NCBI GenBank assembly: GCA_913054135.1
Contig: CAJXJK010000002.1
Coordinates: 124,001-188,000 of the forward strand
Length of the DNA stretch: 64,000 nt
Origin: an uncultured Flavobacteriales bacterium
GTDB taxonomy: Bacteria > Bacteroidota > Bacteroidia > Flavobacteriales_D > Crocinitomicaceae
Reading direction: 5' to 3'
In this document: piece after piece, positions 54,577 through 64,000 of the stretch
How positions within the stretch are numbered: position 1 is the first letter of the stretch
Layout of the letters: each line of letters starts with the position of its first letter
Notes under the pieces: generated by a model
Told to the model about the DNA's origin: nothing
Databases searched by the model: none
Seen by the model: the letters and a program-made list of their open reading frames with translations, nothing else
Translations under genes and position numbers: made by a program

Positions 54577-57500
54577 ATGCGTCTGAAATTCTCATATCTC
54601 CTGTTACTAGCCGTTCTGCTATCTGCTCCAAAAATGGCGGATTCTCAGTTCTATCAAGGCTCTTATCAAGAGTTTGGAAAAAGCAGAGTGCAATACAATG
54701 GCTTCAGCTGGAAATTCCATGCTTACAAGAGATTCAGAATTTACTACTCCGGATTAAACGAAGATATTGCAGTTTATACGGCCCGTACAATGCACCACTA
54801 CCTTAGTGATGCCGAAGAGAAGTTAGACTACAAGTTCCCTGAGAAGCTAGAGGTAATCGTTTACGAAAGTCAACAAAAGTTTAGACAAAGTAATTTGGGC
54901 GTTTCAAATGATGAATTGAGTAACATTGGAGGAACGACCAGGATTGTAGGCTCAAAAATCTTCATGTATTTTGAAGGTGATCATCAAAAATTCAATGAAA
55001 ACATTAAATCTGCGGTTTATGAAGTTCTTCTTAAGCACATGTTCTTTGGAGGGGACTGGAAGGATCAACTAAAGTCAACCGTTAATTCTGGCATACCATC
55101 TTGGTTAGAAAAAGGGCTTATCAATTACTTTGTGAAAGAATGGGATCAGGATATTGAGAGCAGAGTCAAGGACCTCATCTTGACGCGAAAGATTGACAAC
55201 TTCAATGATCTGTCTAATGAAGAGAAGGCTTACGCAGGTACTGCAGTGTGGAATTATATTGCTGAGACACACGGAAAAACCATCATTCCTAACATCATAT
55301 ATATCACAAGGGTCACTAAGAATGTTGAGAGAGGCTTCTTCTCTTTATTGGGAATGGATTTTAACAAGCTCACTAGAAATTACATTGCTTTCTACCGCTC
55401 TCGATACATTTTGGAATACGAATCCCAGGAAGAACCAAAAGGAAATCCAGTACCTCTCAAGAACAAGAAAGAAGCAGTCTACTATGGCGCAAAGATAAGC
55501 CCTGACGGTGAAAAGATTGCCTATGTTGAAAATAGACTTGGAAGATATAAAGTGATTATTCTAGATACATTAAGTGGTGACAAAACGACTGTTTATTCGA
55601 AAGAGAGCAAGCTTGAGCGATTACAAGACTACTCTTTTCCAGTTCTCAATTGGCATCCAAACGGAGCAGCAATTGCGTTTTTCTCTGAGGTAAAAGGAGA
55701 GCTCAAATTGTTCACCTATCGCTTGTCTGACAAGTCTTTTACTGAAAAAAGAATGAAAGACATGGACAAGGTTCTAGACTTCGGTTATTCTCATGACGGT
55801 AAGAAAATGGTGATCTCTGCAGTGCTTAAAGGACAATCAGATCTTTACCTGTATGATGTCATTTCTAAGAACATCTCTAAACTAACAGATGATGTCTTTG
55901 ATGATGTAAACCCTCAATTTGTAGAGAACTCAACAAAGGTTGTATTCGCCTCTAACAGACTGTCAGATACGATTTACAAAGTACCAGAAATCAACTTTTA
56001 CGACAGAAAGAACGACATTTTCATTTATGACTTAAAAGAAAGAAAGAGAAACTACAAGTATCTTGAAAGGGTGACACATACCCCATATGATAACGAGATT
56101 CAGCCATACGAATTGATCGAAGGAAAGATGGTTTACCTGAGCGATCAAAACGGAATATACAATCGATTCATAGCTGAAAAAGATAGCTCTATCGCATTCA
56201 TTGATACCAGCATCCATTATAAATACACAACCTCGACGGCACCTCAAACCAATTATGTAACATCTATCCGTTCACACAACTTAAATAAATCAAAAACAGC
56301 TATCTACACCATTTACCAAAACAATAAATTTAAGTTTATTACTGAAAAAATCAATACTGATAAAGTTGATATTTTATGGAACACCACCTACATTCAGAAA
56401 AGACTTGACAGAAGAAAAAAGATAGAAGCTAGAAACAACAATGGTGAAGCTGAAAATGACACAATCTATCTCGAAGAACACAAATACCAAAAAGAAATTG
56501 TTCTAATTGGTGATGTCCAAAACTCAGATAATTCAACAGACTCTTTAGGCTCAGATTCTACTATCGTAAAAGAGAAATGGAAACCTTCTAAGTTCACCAT
56601 CTATCAACCGAACTTTGCCAAAGACTTCGTTCTATCTCAATTTGATAACAACTTCTTATTCCCTAACTATCAACCTTATTCAGGACCAGGCTCAGTTTAC
56701 TTTAACCCTGGTATGAATATGCTTTTGAAAATGGGAGCATCAGATTTATTTGATGACTACAAATTACTAGGCGGAGTAAGGATTCCTACATCATTCAATT
56801 CAGGTGGTGAGTTTCTGTTGATGGCTGAGCACCTTACCAACAGAGTTGATCACAGACTTATCTTTTACCGTCAAAAAACTGTCAACACAATTGGTTTATA
56901 TAAATGGCTAACACATGACATTCGCTACCGTTTTAGCTTTCCTTTTTCAGAGGTCCTCAGCCTGAGAACGACTGTTAACGTGAGAAAAGACAAACAGGTA
57001 TTCATACCTTACTCTGATAATTCACTCATTCTAGACAACAATGTGGGGTATAATTCGGGACTTAAAACGGAACTAGTATTTGACAATACCATCCCAATGG
57101 AACTTAACATTAGAAGAGGTTTAAGATTTAAAATATTTGGAGAGTACTTGCAAAACTTAGGAGGCAACTACGAACCTACTTTTAACTTCGGAATTGACTT
57201 CAGACATTATACTCGTATCAAACGAAACTTCATTTGGGTAAACAGATTTGCTGCTGCAACCTCGTTAGGAGAGCGCAAACTCCTTTACTACATGGGAGGT
57301 GTAGACAATTGGGTTCTTAGATCTAGTCCTGACTTTGATCAATCCATTGAAGTTGATCCTTCTCAAAACTTCGGTTTTCAAACTATAGCTACCCCTATGA
57401 GAGGCTTTATTCAAAACATTAGAAACGGAAATAGCTTTGCTCTTTACAACACTGAGTTACGTTTACCTGTATTCTCATTTTTCTCAACGTATCCGATCAA

Positions 57501-57789
57501 AAGTGAGATGATAAAACATTTTCAAATCGTAGCATTTGGAGATGTTGGTGTAGCTTGGACAGGTCCTCACCCATTCCACCCAGACAACTTCTTCAACACC
57601 CAAGTTATTGAAGATAAACCCGTTACAATTAACATTGATAATTTGAGAGAACCAATCATTGGCGGATTCGGATTCGGAGCCAGAACGAAAGTTTGGGGAT
57701 ATTTTATCCGATTTGATGTAGCTTGGGGAATCGAAGATTTTGAATTAAACAAGGCTATTCCATACCTCTCACTTAGCAAGGATATATGA
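54577..57789 (+). CDS. TolB-like propeller and outer-membrane barrel protein with peptidase-MA-like domain
   Basis: A 1070-residue exported protein. After a signal peptide (ending KMADSQ), residues about 30-290 resemble the gluzincin peptidase-MA-like domain (GIPSWLEKGLINYFVKEW), but where HExxH is expected the sequence is AVYEVLLKHM, so the metal His pair is missing. Residues about 300-560 contain PD40/WD40-like beta-propeller repeats (KISPDGEKIAYVENR, FGYSHDGKKMVISAV). The C-terminal 450 residues are beta-rich and look like a BamA/Omp85-type barrel (GGFGFGARTKVWGYF). It probably sits in the outer membrane. The function is unknown; the TauE half-transporter and M20 amidohydrolase genes follow it. 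Confidence 0.8.
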   Translation: MRLKFSYLLLLAVLLSAPKMADSQFYQGSYQEFGKSRVQYNGFSWKFHAYKRFRIYYSGLNEDIAVYTARTMHHYLSDAEEKLDYKFPEKLEVIVYESQQKFRQSNLGVSNDELSNIGGTTRIVGSKIFMYFEGDHQKFNENIKSAVYEVLLKHMFFGGDWKDQLKSTVNSGIPSWLEKGLINYFVKEWDQDIESRVKDLILTRKIDNFNDLSNEEKAYAGTAVWNYIAETHGKTIIPNIIYITRVTKNVERGFFSLLGMDFNKLTRNYIAFYRSRYILEYESQEEPKGNPVPLKNKKEAVYYGAKISPDGEKIAYVENRLGRYKVIILDTLSGDKTTVYSKESKLERLQDYSFPVLNWHPNGAAIAFFSEVKGELKLFTYRLSDKSFTEKRMKDMDKVLDFGYSHDGKKMVISAVLKGQSDLYLYDVISKNISKLTDDVFDDVNPQFVENSTKVVFASNRLSDTIYKVPEINFYDRKNDIFIYDLKERKRNYKYLERVTHTPYDNEIQPYELIEGKMVYLSDQNGIYNRFIAEKDSSIAFIDTSIHYKYTTSTAPQTNYVTSIRSHNLNKSKTAIYTIYQNNKFKFITEKINTDKVDILWNTTYIQKRLDRRKKIEARNNNGEAENDTIYLEEHKYQKEIVLIGDVQNSDNSTDSLGSDSTIVKEKWKPSKFTIYQPNFAKDFVLSQFDNNFLFPNYQPYSGPGSVYFNPGMNMLLKMGASDLFDDYKLLGGVRIPTSFNSGGEFLLMAEHLTNRVDHRLIFYRQKTVNTIGLYKWLTHDIRYRFSFPFSEVLSLRTTVNVRKDKQVFIPYSDNSLILDNNVGYNSGLKTELVFDNTIPMELNIRRGLRFKIFGEYLQNLGGNYEPTFNFGIDFRHYTRIKRNFIWVNRFAAATSLGERKLLYYMGGVDNWVLRSSPDFDQSIEVDPSQNFGFQTIATPMRGFIQNIRNGNSFALYNTELRLPVFSFFSTYPIKSEMIKHFQIVAFGDVGVAWTGPHPFHPDNFFNTQVIEDKPVTINIDNLREPIIGGFGFGARTKVWGYFIRFDVAWGIEDFELNKAIPYLSLSKDI

Positions 57790-58202
57790 CAATTCAAACA
57801 GTCTTACTTCTTATATTAATTGGCCTGGCGGCAGGCACTTTAAGTGGATTCGTAGGCGTAGGAGGCGGAGTCATCATGGTGCCTGCTCTAATGTACGTAA
57901 TGGGAATGTCTCAACATATGGCGCAAGGTACGAGCTTGTTTTTAATGTTATTCCCGATTGGGATACTAGCGGTAATGAACTATCATAAAGCCGGTGAAAT
58001 CAATTGGACATTTGGAATTATTATCGCCTGTGCATTTGTATTCGGAGGATATTTTGGTTCTAAACTGGCACTCAGAATGTCGCCACATGTAGTCAAACTT
58101 ATATTTGGAATACTCATGCTGTATGTAGCAGGTCGAATGATTTACAAGGGCTATAACGGGTACACAGTCGAAAAACAAACAACATCCATTGCAGAAGAAT
58201 GA
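57786..58202 (+). CDS. TauE/SafE-family sulfite/sulfonate exporter-like half-protein
   Basis: A 138-residue membrane protein with four predicted helices. The signature GTLSGFVGVGGGVIMVPALM is typical of the first half of TauE/SafE transporters, which usually have about 250 residues and two such halves. A single half would have to dimerise. Substrate is likely an anion such as sulfite, sulfoacetate or another organic acid; not determined. It overlaps both neighbours by four bases, so the three genes form an operon. Confidence 0.85.
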   Translation: MTIQTVLLLILIGLAAGTLSGFVGVGGGVIMVPALMYVMGMSQHMAQGTSLFLMLFPIGILAVMNYHKAGEINWTFGIIIACAFVFGGYFGSKLALRMSPHVVKLIFGILMLYVAGRMIYKGYNGYTVEKQTTSIAEE

Positions 58203-59365
58203 GAGAGTTAATAAAAACACTATCGGCCAATATTTTGAATGAAGCGATTTCGATTAGAAGACACATTCATCAAAATCCAGAATTGTCTTTCAAAGAATTT
58301 GAGACTTCTAAGTTTGTGCAATCCAAACTTTCAGAATACGGTATTGCTTTTCAAGCAGGCATAGTTAAAACTGGTGTAATTGGGATGCTAGATGTTGGGG
58401 CAGCAAAATGCATAGGATTAAGAGCTGATCTTGATGCTCTACCTATTCAAGAGCTCAATGAAGTTGAATACAAATCTCAAAATGATGGCGTAATGCACGC
58501 TTGCGGCCATGACGTTCACACGGCTATGTTACTAGGCACTGCAAAAGCTTTAGCCTCTATTAAAGATCAATTAGAAGTAAACGTTAAGTTCATTTTTCAA
58601 CCAGGCGAAGAAAAGCTTCCAGGTGGAGCTAGCTTGATGATTAAAGAAGGAGTATTAGAAAACCCAAAAGTAGATGAGATTTATGCTCTACATGTTTTCC
58701 CTGAACTAGAAGCAGGTAAAATAGGTTTGAAATCTGGCATGTATATGGCATCATGTGATGAAATCTATATGACAGTTAACGGCAAAGGAGGACATGGAGC
58801 CATGCCTCATAAAAACATTGATCCAATTGCAATCACTGCTCAACTGATAACTTCTTTACAGAATGTAGTTAGCCGTAACTGCCCCCCTAACCTACCTTGC
58901 GTGCTGTCATTCGGAAGAATCGAGGGATTAGGGGCGACAAACGTGATTCCAGACAAAGTTGAATTGCAAGGTACCTTTAGAACCATGAATGAAGATTGGA
59001 GATCAAAGGCTCATGAATTAATTGCAAAGCAATCAAAAGCCTTGGTTAAAGGAATGGGAGGAACGATTGACGTAGACATTAGAGTTGGATACCCATTTTT
59101 AGAGAACCATCCTGACTTAACTGAGAAAGCAAGATCAAAAGCAATATCACATTTTGGAGAAGACAAAGTAACGGATCTTCCTATTAGATTAACCGGTGAA
59201 GACTTTGCATATTTTTCTCAGAAAATTCCGGCAACTTTCATTCGAATTGGAGTCAGAAATGAATCAAAAGGAATAACGAAAGCAGTTCACAATGCAGAAT
59301 TTGACATTGATGAATCTGCCATACAAACAGGAATTGAAACCTTACTCACTCAAGTATTATACTAA
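58199..59365 (+). CDS. M20-family amidohydrolase (N-acyl amino acid hydrolase type)
   Basis: A 388-residue cytoplasmic di-metal hydrolase. Signatures: GLRADLDALPIQE, HACGHDVHTAMLLG, FQPGEEKLPGG and NGKGGHGAMPH, with the last metal ligand in RLTGEDFAYF. This is the hippurate/IAA-amino acid hydrolase type; the actual acyl group is unknown. It is last in the operon with the barrel protein and TauE-like genes, which hints that it processes an imported conjugate. Confidence 0.93.
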   Translation: MRELIKTLSANILNEAISIRRHIHQNPELSFKEFETSKFVQSKLSEYGIAFQAGIVKTGVIGMLDVGAAKCIGLRADLDALPIQELNEVEYKSQNDGVMHACGHDVHTAMLLGTAKALASIKDQLEVNVKFIFQPGEEKLPGGASLMIKEGVLENPKVDEIYALHVFPELEAGKIGLKSGMYMASCDEIYMTVNGKGGHGAMPHKNIDPIAITAQLITSLQNVVSRNCPPNLPCVLSFGRIEGLGATNVIPDKVELQGTFRTMNEDWRSKAHELIAKQSKALVKGMGGTIDVDIRVGYPFLENHPDLTEKARSKAISHFGEDKVTDLPIRLTGEDFAYFSQKIPATFIRIGVRNESKGITKAVHNAEFDIDESAIQTGIETLLTQVLY

Positions 59366-59369
59366 GATT

Positions 59370-59582
59370 ATGAAAAAACTATTCGTCTTAACAGCAGTCG
59401 CAGGAATATTAAGTTTAGGTTCATGCAAAAAGAACTACTCATGCACTTGTGACGGCCCTGGTATTAAAGATCCTGAGGTCTCAACTTGGAAACTTAAAGA
59501 AGAAGATGCTAAGGCTAACTGCGCAACATTAGATGCCGTACATCAAGAAGACGGTGGTTGGTGCGCACTATCTCAACAGTAA
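59370..59582 (+). CDS. Very small cysteine-rich lipoprotein
   Basis: A 70-residue exported protein with signal FVLTAVAGILSLGSC (lipobox Cys19) and mature sequence KKNYSCTCDGPG, AKANCATLDAVHQEDGGWCA with four further cysteines. The start lies five bases after the amidohydrolase stop. A longer in-frame reading would invade that gene. Similar tiny Cys-rich lipoproteins occur in Bacteroidota with unknown roles. Confidence 0.7.
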   Translation: MKKLFVLTAVAGILSLGSCKKNYSCTCDGPGIKDPEVSTWKLKEEDAKANCATLDAVHQEDGGWCALSQQ

Positions 59583-59751
59583 ATCTGACAATCAAAAAGA
59601 GTGCTAAATTAATTATGAAAACCGATTATTAATCAGGCATAACTCAAGCCCAATCCCAAAAGAGAGACGACTTTAATAAACTGAACCTAACCTTTTTAAT
59701 TCTTTCTGCGTATATTAGTGTGATAATTAAAAACCAATTAAAAAATTTAAG

Positions 59752-60183
59752 ATGAAAAAATTATTATTTGTAGCTGTAGCTATCGCAGGATTAGCATTAG
59801 TTTCTTGTAACAAAGATCAGGCAGCAGTAAAGAAATTAGACGGAGCTTGGACAGTAACTAAAGCTGCTGGTACAACTAACGGCGTAACTTATGACCCTGT
59901 TGCTTCAGGTGATGCTACAATGTCTATGACATTTACAGCTTGTAAATTAAAAACTGATGAGTGGTGTAACACTTCTTCAACTGTAACTTTTGGAACTTTC
60001 CCAGCAGCTACAACTTCTTCAGTATTTAGAGTAACTGGTGACGGTACTACAATGGAATCTAAAGAACATGCAGATTCTACGACTGTATCTACAATGACTA
60101 TCAACGAGTTAACAAAAACTACAATGATGGCTACTATGGTAGACGGTGAGACTACTACAGTTATCGAAGCTACCAAGAACTAA
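59752..60183 (+). CDS. Lipocalin-like lipoprotein
   Basis: A 143-residue lipoprotein (signal LFVAVAIAGLALVSC, Cys19). The mature part contains VKKLDGAWTVTKAAG, the opening of a lipocalin-like beta barrel, and is very rich in Thr. The domain may bind a small hydrophobic ligand. A weak -7 match (TATATTAG, 59711-59718) lies 34 bases upstream. A clean terminator follows the stop. Confidence 0.75.
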   Translation: MKKLLFVAVAIAGLALVSCNKDQAAVKKLDGAWTVTKAAGTTNGVTYDPVASGDATMSMTFTACKLKTDEWCNTSSTVTFGTFPAATTSSVFRVTGDGTTMESKEHADSTTVSTMTINELTKTTMMATMVDGETTTVIEATKN

Positions 60184-60208
60184 GAGGTTATTTCTTTATA
60201 ATATTAAA

Positions 60209-60238
60209 GAGTTCCGAATTTTCGGGACTCTTTTTTTT
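60209..60238 (+). terminator. Intrinsic terminator after the lipocalin-like gene
   Basis: GAGTTCCGA (60209-60217) pairs with TCGGGACTC (60222-60230), with one wobble, followed by eight Ts. The next promoter element begins 18 bases later. Confidence 0.85.
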
Positions 60239-60255
60239 GTGCCAAATTTTCTGGT

Positions 60256-60263
60256 TATTTTTG
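60256..60263 (+). promoter_or_regulatory. -7 promoter element (TATTTTTG) before the thioredoxin-like gene
   Basis: Perfect TAnnTTTG match 16 bases before the ATG at 60279; a TTG at 60237-60239 lies 16 bases upstream. The earlier in-frame ATG at 60237 would precede this element and is rejected. Confidence 0.55.
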
Positions 60264-60278
60264 TCTCAACAATTCTTT

Positions 60279-60977
60279 ATGCGTCTATTCTTAGCCTCCA
60301 TATTTATCGGTATCAGTGTTTTGATTCCTTTCAAGTTCTACTTCTTGCTCTTTACTTTGGTGATAGATCTGCACGCAGGTTGGGTATTCAGTACTTTCTT
60401 TATTAGAGCACTCGTAATAATCTTCTTCACGATTGGCCTTCATCTCATCTTTAGTCATTTCAAAAGAACTCAAAAGATAAAATTCATCTATACCCTTTTA
60501 ATATCCCTATTACCAGGTTTTGGGATTTCTTTCATACAACCTATTTACAATGTAGACTATGGTTTATATTCAACTGAATACAAATTAGACTACGAAGACT
60601 TTAAAATGACCACTGTTGAACTCTTAGAGGATGAAAAAAACAATCATATCATTGCTTTTTTTACACCCGACTGCGGACATTGCCAAACGGCATCATATCT
60701 TATCGGAGTGAATGAAATGGCGGGTCAAGAAATAAACACATACGCGATTTTCAACAGTGACATGGAGAGTATTCAAAAATTCTTAGGAGATAATCAAGGT
60801 GATGACTTCTTTGCGCACAACATAGGCGACATGGATAAATACCTCTACTACTCTGAATTCGAATTCCCTTCTATCTATTTGCTGGATGGAGAGGGCGCCA
60901 CATTAAATCACTGGACAGGAGATATGTTCAACTATTCTGCGCTTGATTACATCTTAGACATGGAGGTTTCTGAATGA
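60279..60977 (+). CDS. Membrane protein with thioredoxin-like domain
   Basis: A 232-residue protein with three or more N-terminal helices (about 1-85: LFLASIFIGISVLIPFKFYF, ALVIIFFTIGLHLIF), then a periplasmic thioredoxin-like domain with the redox motif FFTPDCGHCQTA (CGHC, as in protein disulfide isomerases). It probably moves electrons for disulfide chemistry in the envelope or for a respiratory component; client unknown. It overlaps ispH by four bases. The promoter element at 60256-60263 supports the start used. Confidence 0.82.
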   Translation: MRLFLASIFIGISVLIPFKFYFLLFTLVIDLHAGWVFSTFFIRALVIIFFTIGLHLIFSHFKRTQKIKFIYTLLISLLPGFGISFIQPIYNVDYGLYSTEYKLDYEDFKMTTVELLEDEKNNHIIAFFTPDCGHCQTASYLIGVNEMAGQEINTYAIFNSDMESIQKFLGDNQGDDFFAHNIGDMDKYLYYSEFEFPSIYLLDGEGATLNHWTGDMFNYSALDYILDMEVSE

Positions 60978-62194
60978 AGTCTTTTGATATTCCCCAGCAA
61001 TTCTCATCATCATTTATTGATGAGATCAACGAAATCAGAAATACCAATGACCGCTTAAAAAAGGACTTCTCCCCTTCTCTTCTTTCATTTGAGAATGCTG
61101 ATGTTCTTATTGCTCGTCATTTTGGTTTTTGCTATGGAGTTAAAAATGCTGTTGAAATAGCTTTTAAAGTTATTGCTGACAATCCTGATAAAAAGATATA
61201 CCTCTTAAGTGAAATCATTCATAATCCATCTGTAAATGAAAGTTTATTAGAACTGGGAGTTCAATTCATCCAGGATGAGAAAGGAAATCAAATCATTGAA
61301 TGGTCTACCATCAATTCAGAAGACATAGTTATTACTCCTGCCTTCGGAACAACAAATGAGATTCAAGAAATCCTTAATTCCAAAGAAGTAAACCTGAAAC
61401 AATATGATACAACCTGTCCCTTTGTTGAGAAAGTTTGGAAACGGGGAAATGAATTGGCTTCTAATGATGCGACATTAATAATCCACGGCAAAACGACCCA
61501 TGAGGAAACAAGAGCAACATTCTCACAAACATCTGGAAAGAGAATCATAGTTGAATCTATTGAAGAAGCTAAAGAGCTTGCCACAGATATCCGCAGAGAA
61601 GATTTTGATGACAAATGGAAAGATCGAGTATCAGATGGATTCAACTTCGAAGCCGACTTTGACAAAATCGGCGTCATCAATCAAACAACCATGCTGGCCG
61701 AAGAAACTCATGAAATAGCAGAGCTTTTCAAAAACTTGATGATTGAAATCCATTCTGAGAGTCAAATACAACAGCATTTCGTAAACACAAGAGATACCCT
61801 TTGTTATGCTACCAATGACAATCAATCAGCAACAAAGGCTCTAGCGAAAGAGAAATTGGATTTGACATTAGTGATTGGAGGGTACAATAGTTCAAATACA
61901 TCTCATCTACTGGAACTATTTGATGAAGGATCAAATATATATTTCATTAAAGATGAACAAGACTTAATATCGAATAAGGAGATTAACCATTTCAACTTAG
62001 CCAATAAATCAATTATTGGATCGTCTAACTATATTCCTAACAAGACAAAACTAAGAATAGGAATAACGGCTGGAGCCTCTTGCCCAAACTCGACCATTGA
62101 AGAAGTGATCAAGAAATTACTTTCTTTTAAGAATGAAAATGTCGATATTCAAAGCGCTCTTTCAGCATTAAAAAATCGTATTAATGGATTTTAA
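60974..62194 (+). CDS. ispH: 4-hydroxy-3-methylbut-2-enyl diphosphate reductase
   Basis: Last step of the MEP isoprenoid pathway, making IPP and DMAPP with an iron-sulfur cluster. The 406-residue protein is of the long type common in Bacteroidota and cyanobacteria. Cluster cysteines lie in [15 protein letters not shown] (C53), [15 protein letters not shown] and [17 protein letters not shown]. The surrounding [12 protein letters not shown] motif is also present. It overlaps the upstream membrane protein by four bases and uvrB by 11 bases. Confidence 0.95.
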   Translation: MKSFDIPQQFSSSFIDEINEIRNTNDRLKKDFSPSLLSFENADVLIARHFGFCYGVKNAVEIAFKVIADNPDKKIYLLSEIIHNPSVNESLLELGVQFIQDEKGNQIIEWSTINSEDIVITPAFGTTNEIQEILNSKEVNLKQYDTTCPFVEKVWKRGNELASNDATLIIHGKTTHEETRATFSQTSGKRIIVESIEEAKELATDIRREDFDDKWKDRVSDGFNFEADFDKIGVINQTTMLAEETHEIAELFKNLMIEIHSESQIQQHFVNTRDTLCYATNDNQSATKALAKEKLDLTLVIGGYNSSNTSHLLELFDEGSNIYFIKDEQDLISNKEINHFNLANKSIIGSSNYIPNKTKLRIGITAGASCPNSTIEEVIKKLLSFKNENVDIQSALSALKNRINGF

Positions 62195-64000
62195 ACTCGT
62201 ATCAGATTACAAACCAACTGGAGACCAACCAGAAGCTATCAGACAATTGGTTGAAGGATTAAATGACGGAACTGAAGCCCAAACTCTGCTAGGAGTAACG
62301 GGGTCTGGAAAGACATTTACCATGGCTAATGTGATACAAGAAACAGGACGTCCCACCTTGATATTATCGCACAATAAGACTCTGGCAGCTCAACTTTACG
62401 GTGAGTTCAAACAGTTTTTCCCTGAAAATGCAGTTGAGTATTTCGTTTCTTATTACGATTACTATCAGCCCGAAGCGTATCTGCCAACTACCGATACCTT
62501 CATTGAGAAAGACATGTCAATCAATGACGAGATTGAAAAGCTTCGTTTAGCCGCGACCTCTTCTCTACTTTCAGGGAGAAGAGATGTGATTATTGTGGCG
62601 TCCGTCTCTTGCATTTACGGAATTGGGAATCCGAAAGAATTTGAAGAGAGTATTATTAACGTCAAGAAAGGAATGACGATATCAAGAAATAAGTTCTTAC
62701 TAAAATTAGTCGAGAATTTATATTCAAGAAACGATACTGCACCTGAAAGAGGAAACTTTAGAGTTAAAGGAGATACTATAGACATTTATTTGGCCTATGT
62801 CGATTATGCCTTGAGGATAATTTTTTGGGGAGATGAAATTGAAGAGATTTATACTTTCGAGCCGCTCAACAACAAGAAGATGGAAACCTTTGAAGACATC
62901 AACATCTTCCCAGCAAACATCTTCGTTACTAGTCAGAAGACAATTAATAACGCTTTAGATGAAATCGCCCTTGACCTTGGCAAACATTTGACTATGTTAA
63001 GAGGAGAAGGCAAAGAGATTGAGGCCAAGCGTATTGAAGATAGAGTAAATTACGATTTAGAAATGATTCGGGAACTGGGTTATTGTTCAGGAATTGAGAA
63101 TTATTCAAGATACTTTGATCAAAGAGAGCCAGGATCCAGACCATTCTGCTTGCTTGATTATTTTCCAAATGATTTTGTTTTAATGGTGGATGAAAGTCAC
63201 GTGACAATGCCACAGATTAAGGCAATGTACGGAGGAGATAGATCTAGAAAACAAAACTTGGTTGAGTTTGGATTTAGATTACCAGCTGCTATGGATAACC
63301 GTCCACTCAAATTTGAAGAATTTGGTGAAGTAACTGGCCAAACACTTTACGTTTCGGCAACACCAGCCGATTATGAATTAGAGCAATCAGAAGGTGTTTA
63401 TGTAGAACAGGTAATTAGACCGACAGGTTTGTTAGACCCAATTATTGAAGTACGACCTTCAAAAAATCAAATTGATGATTTGATTGAAGAGATTCATTTG
63501 AGAATTGAAAAGGACGAAAGAGTTTTGGTGACCACCTTAACAAAAAGGATGGCGGAAGAGCTTCAAAAATATTTAGACCGCCTCTCAATCGCCTGCAGAT
63601 ACATTCACTCAGATGTTGATACTATGGAACGTGTTGAGATATTAAGACAATTGAGATTAGGAGAATTTGATGTTTTGATTGGTGTAAACTTATTGAGAGA
63701 AGGGTTGGATTTGCCTGAAGTTTCGTTAGTTGCAATCATTGATGCTGATAAAGAAGGATTTTTGAGATCAGAAAGAGCATTAGTTCAAACCGTAGGTAGA
63801 GCAGCAAGAAACATTAATGGTAGAGTTATTATGTATGCCGATAAGGTAACAGACTCAATGAAGAAGACAATTGACGAAACCAACAGAAGAAGAAAGCTTC
63901 AAGAAGAGTACAACAGAGACAATGGCATCACTCCTACACAAATAAAGAAATCAAAAGAAAGTATTCTTAAGCAAACCAAAGTTGCAGATGGAGATGGAGA
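62184..64000 (+). CDS. uvrB: Excinuclease ABC subunit UvrB, partial (3' end outside window)
   Basis: DNA-damage-recognition helicase of nucleotide excision repair. The first 605 codons are present; the family usually has about 660-680. It begins [19 protein letters not shown], then Walker [16 protein letters not shown], the beta-hairpin [12 protein letters not shown], Walker B-like [12 protein letters not shown] and motif [15 protein letters not shown]. No stop occurs before the window end. The start overlaps ispH by 11 bases. The gene is not in a uvrA context here. Confidence 0.97.
   Translation, partial: MDFKLVSDYKPTGDQPEAIRQLVEGLNDGTEAQTLLGVTGSGKTFTMANVIQETGRPTLILSHNKTLAAQLYGEFKQFFPENAVEYFVSYYDYYQPEAYLPTTDTFIEKDMSINDEIEKLRLAATSSLLSGRRDVIIVASVSCIYGIGNPKEFEESIINVKKGMTISRNKFLLKLVENLYSRNDTAPERGNFRVKGDTIDIYLAYVDYALRIIFWGDEIEEIYTFEPLNNKKMETFEDINIFPANIFVTSQKTINNALDEIALDLGKHLTMLRGEGKEIEAKRIEDRVNYDLEMIRELGYCSGIENYSRYFDQREPGSRPFCLLDYFPNDFVLMVDESHVTMPQIKAMYGGDRSRKQNLVEFGFRLPAAMDNRPLKFEEFGEVTGQTLYVSATPADYELEQSEGVYVEQVIRPTGLLDPIIEVRPSKNQIDDLIEEIHLRIEKDERVLVTTLTKRMAEELQKYLDRLSIACRYIHSDVDTMERVEILRQLRLGEFDVLIGVNLLREGLDLPEVSLVAIIDADKEGFLRSERALVQTVGRAARNINGRVIMYADKVTDSMKKTIDETNRRRKLQEEYNRDNGITPTQIKKSKESILKQTKVADGDG

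Noticed and set aside
59292-59369. Longer start for the small Cys-rich lipoprotein inside the amidohydrolase gene
   Set aside because: It would place the signal peptide internally; the ATG at 59370 gives a normal lipobox.

Overview
This is an AT-rich chromosomal segment of a Bacteroidota bacterium, most likely a marine or aquatic member of Flavobacteriales close to Crocinitomicaceae. The sequence signs are Bacteroidota-type -7 promoter elements (TAnnTTTG) in front of many genes, weak Shine-Dalgarno signals, type IX secretion (T9SS) tails, a gliding-type CHU_C surface protein, a GldI-like peptidyl-prolyl isomerase, many small lipoproteins, and a fused IcmF mutase. The family-level placement is inference. 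The coding density is high. I see no rRNA, tRNA, CRISPR array, prophage or insertion sequence.

Layout. 1-827 (minus): PspA/IM30 fragment and a YbjN/Tir-chaperone-like protein. 1038-4880 (plus): overlapping run of XRE regulator, PLD-type nuclease, TlpA thioredoxin, DEDDh exonuclease/GIY-YIG fusion and a voltage-gated-type ion channel. 5056-7983: ATP-dependent PEP carboxykinase, a phosphatase-like protein and an M28 peptidase. 7985-13923 (minus): HrpB helicase and a giant IgGFc-binding/PKD/CHU_C surface protein. 14158-24476: a paralogous array of SpoIIE/PP2C-type phosphatases, four complete genes with different sensor or TPR N-termini, one decapitated pseudogene, and short duplicated tail fragments; a NatAB-like ABC exporter lies between the third complete gene (after the pseudogene) and the fourth. 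24487-27867: icmF. 27957-32915: hypoxanthine salvage, DinB, RsmI-like methylase, low-molecular-weight phosphatase, dnaA, thioesterase and small lipoproteins. 32949-41925: mnmD, TerC, ligA, an unknown, dapA, two unknown envelope proteins, an NrnA-like DHH phosphoesterase and two FKBP lipoproteins. 42190-44958: ECF sigma factor without an ATG, a putative anti-sigma/outer-membrane-barrel fusion, and a Cys-motif membrane protein. 45008-54508: Yip1-like membrane protein interrupted by an amber codon, T9SS proteins, BaiN-like flavoprotein, alaS, M23 peptidase, endonuclease I and an MBL hydrolase. 54577-64000: a three-gene operon (TolB-like/barrel protein, TauE/SafE half-transporter, M20 amidohydrolase), small lipoproteins, a thioredoxin-like membrane protein, ispH and partial uvrB.

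How it fits together. Most of the window is housekeeping: replication and repair (dnaA, ligA, uvrB, HrpB), central and propionate/branched-acid metabolism (pckA, icmF, dapA, ispH), and envelope assembly. The accessory signal is regulatory. The SpoIIE array suggests a dispersed switch in which different sensory inputs control dephosphorylation of one or several partner proteins, and it shows traces of recent duplication and decay. The second regulatory unit is the ECF sigma plus barrel-fused partner at 42190-44306. Neither is proven novel from sequence alone. Promoter elements were used to correct several starts (435-827, 20358, 28327, 60279).
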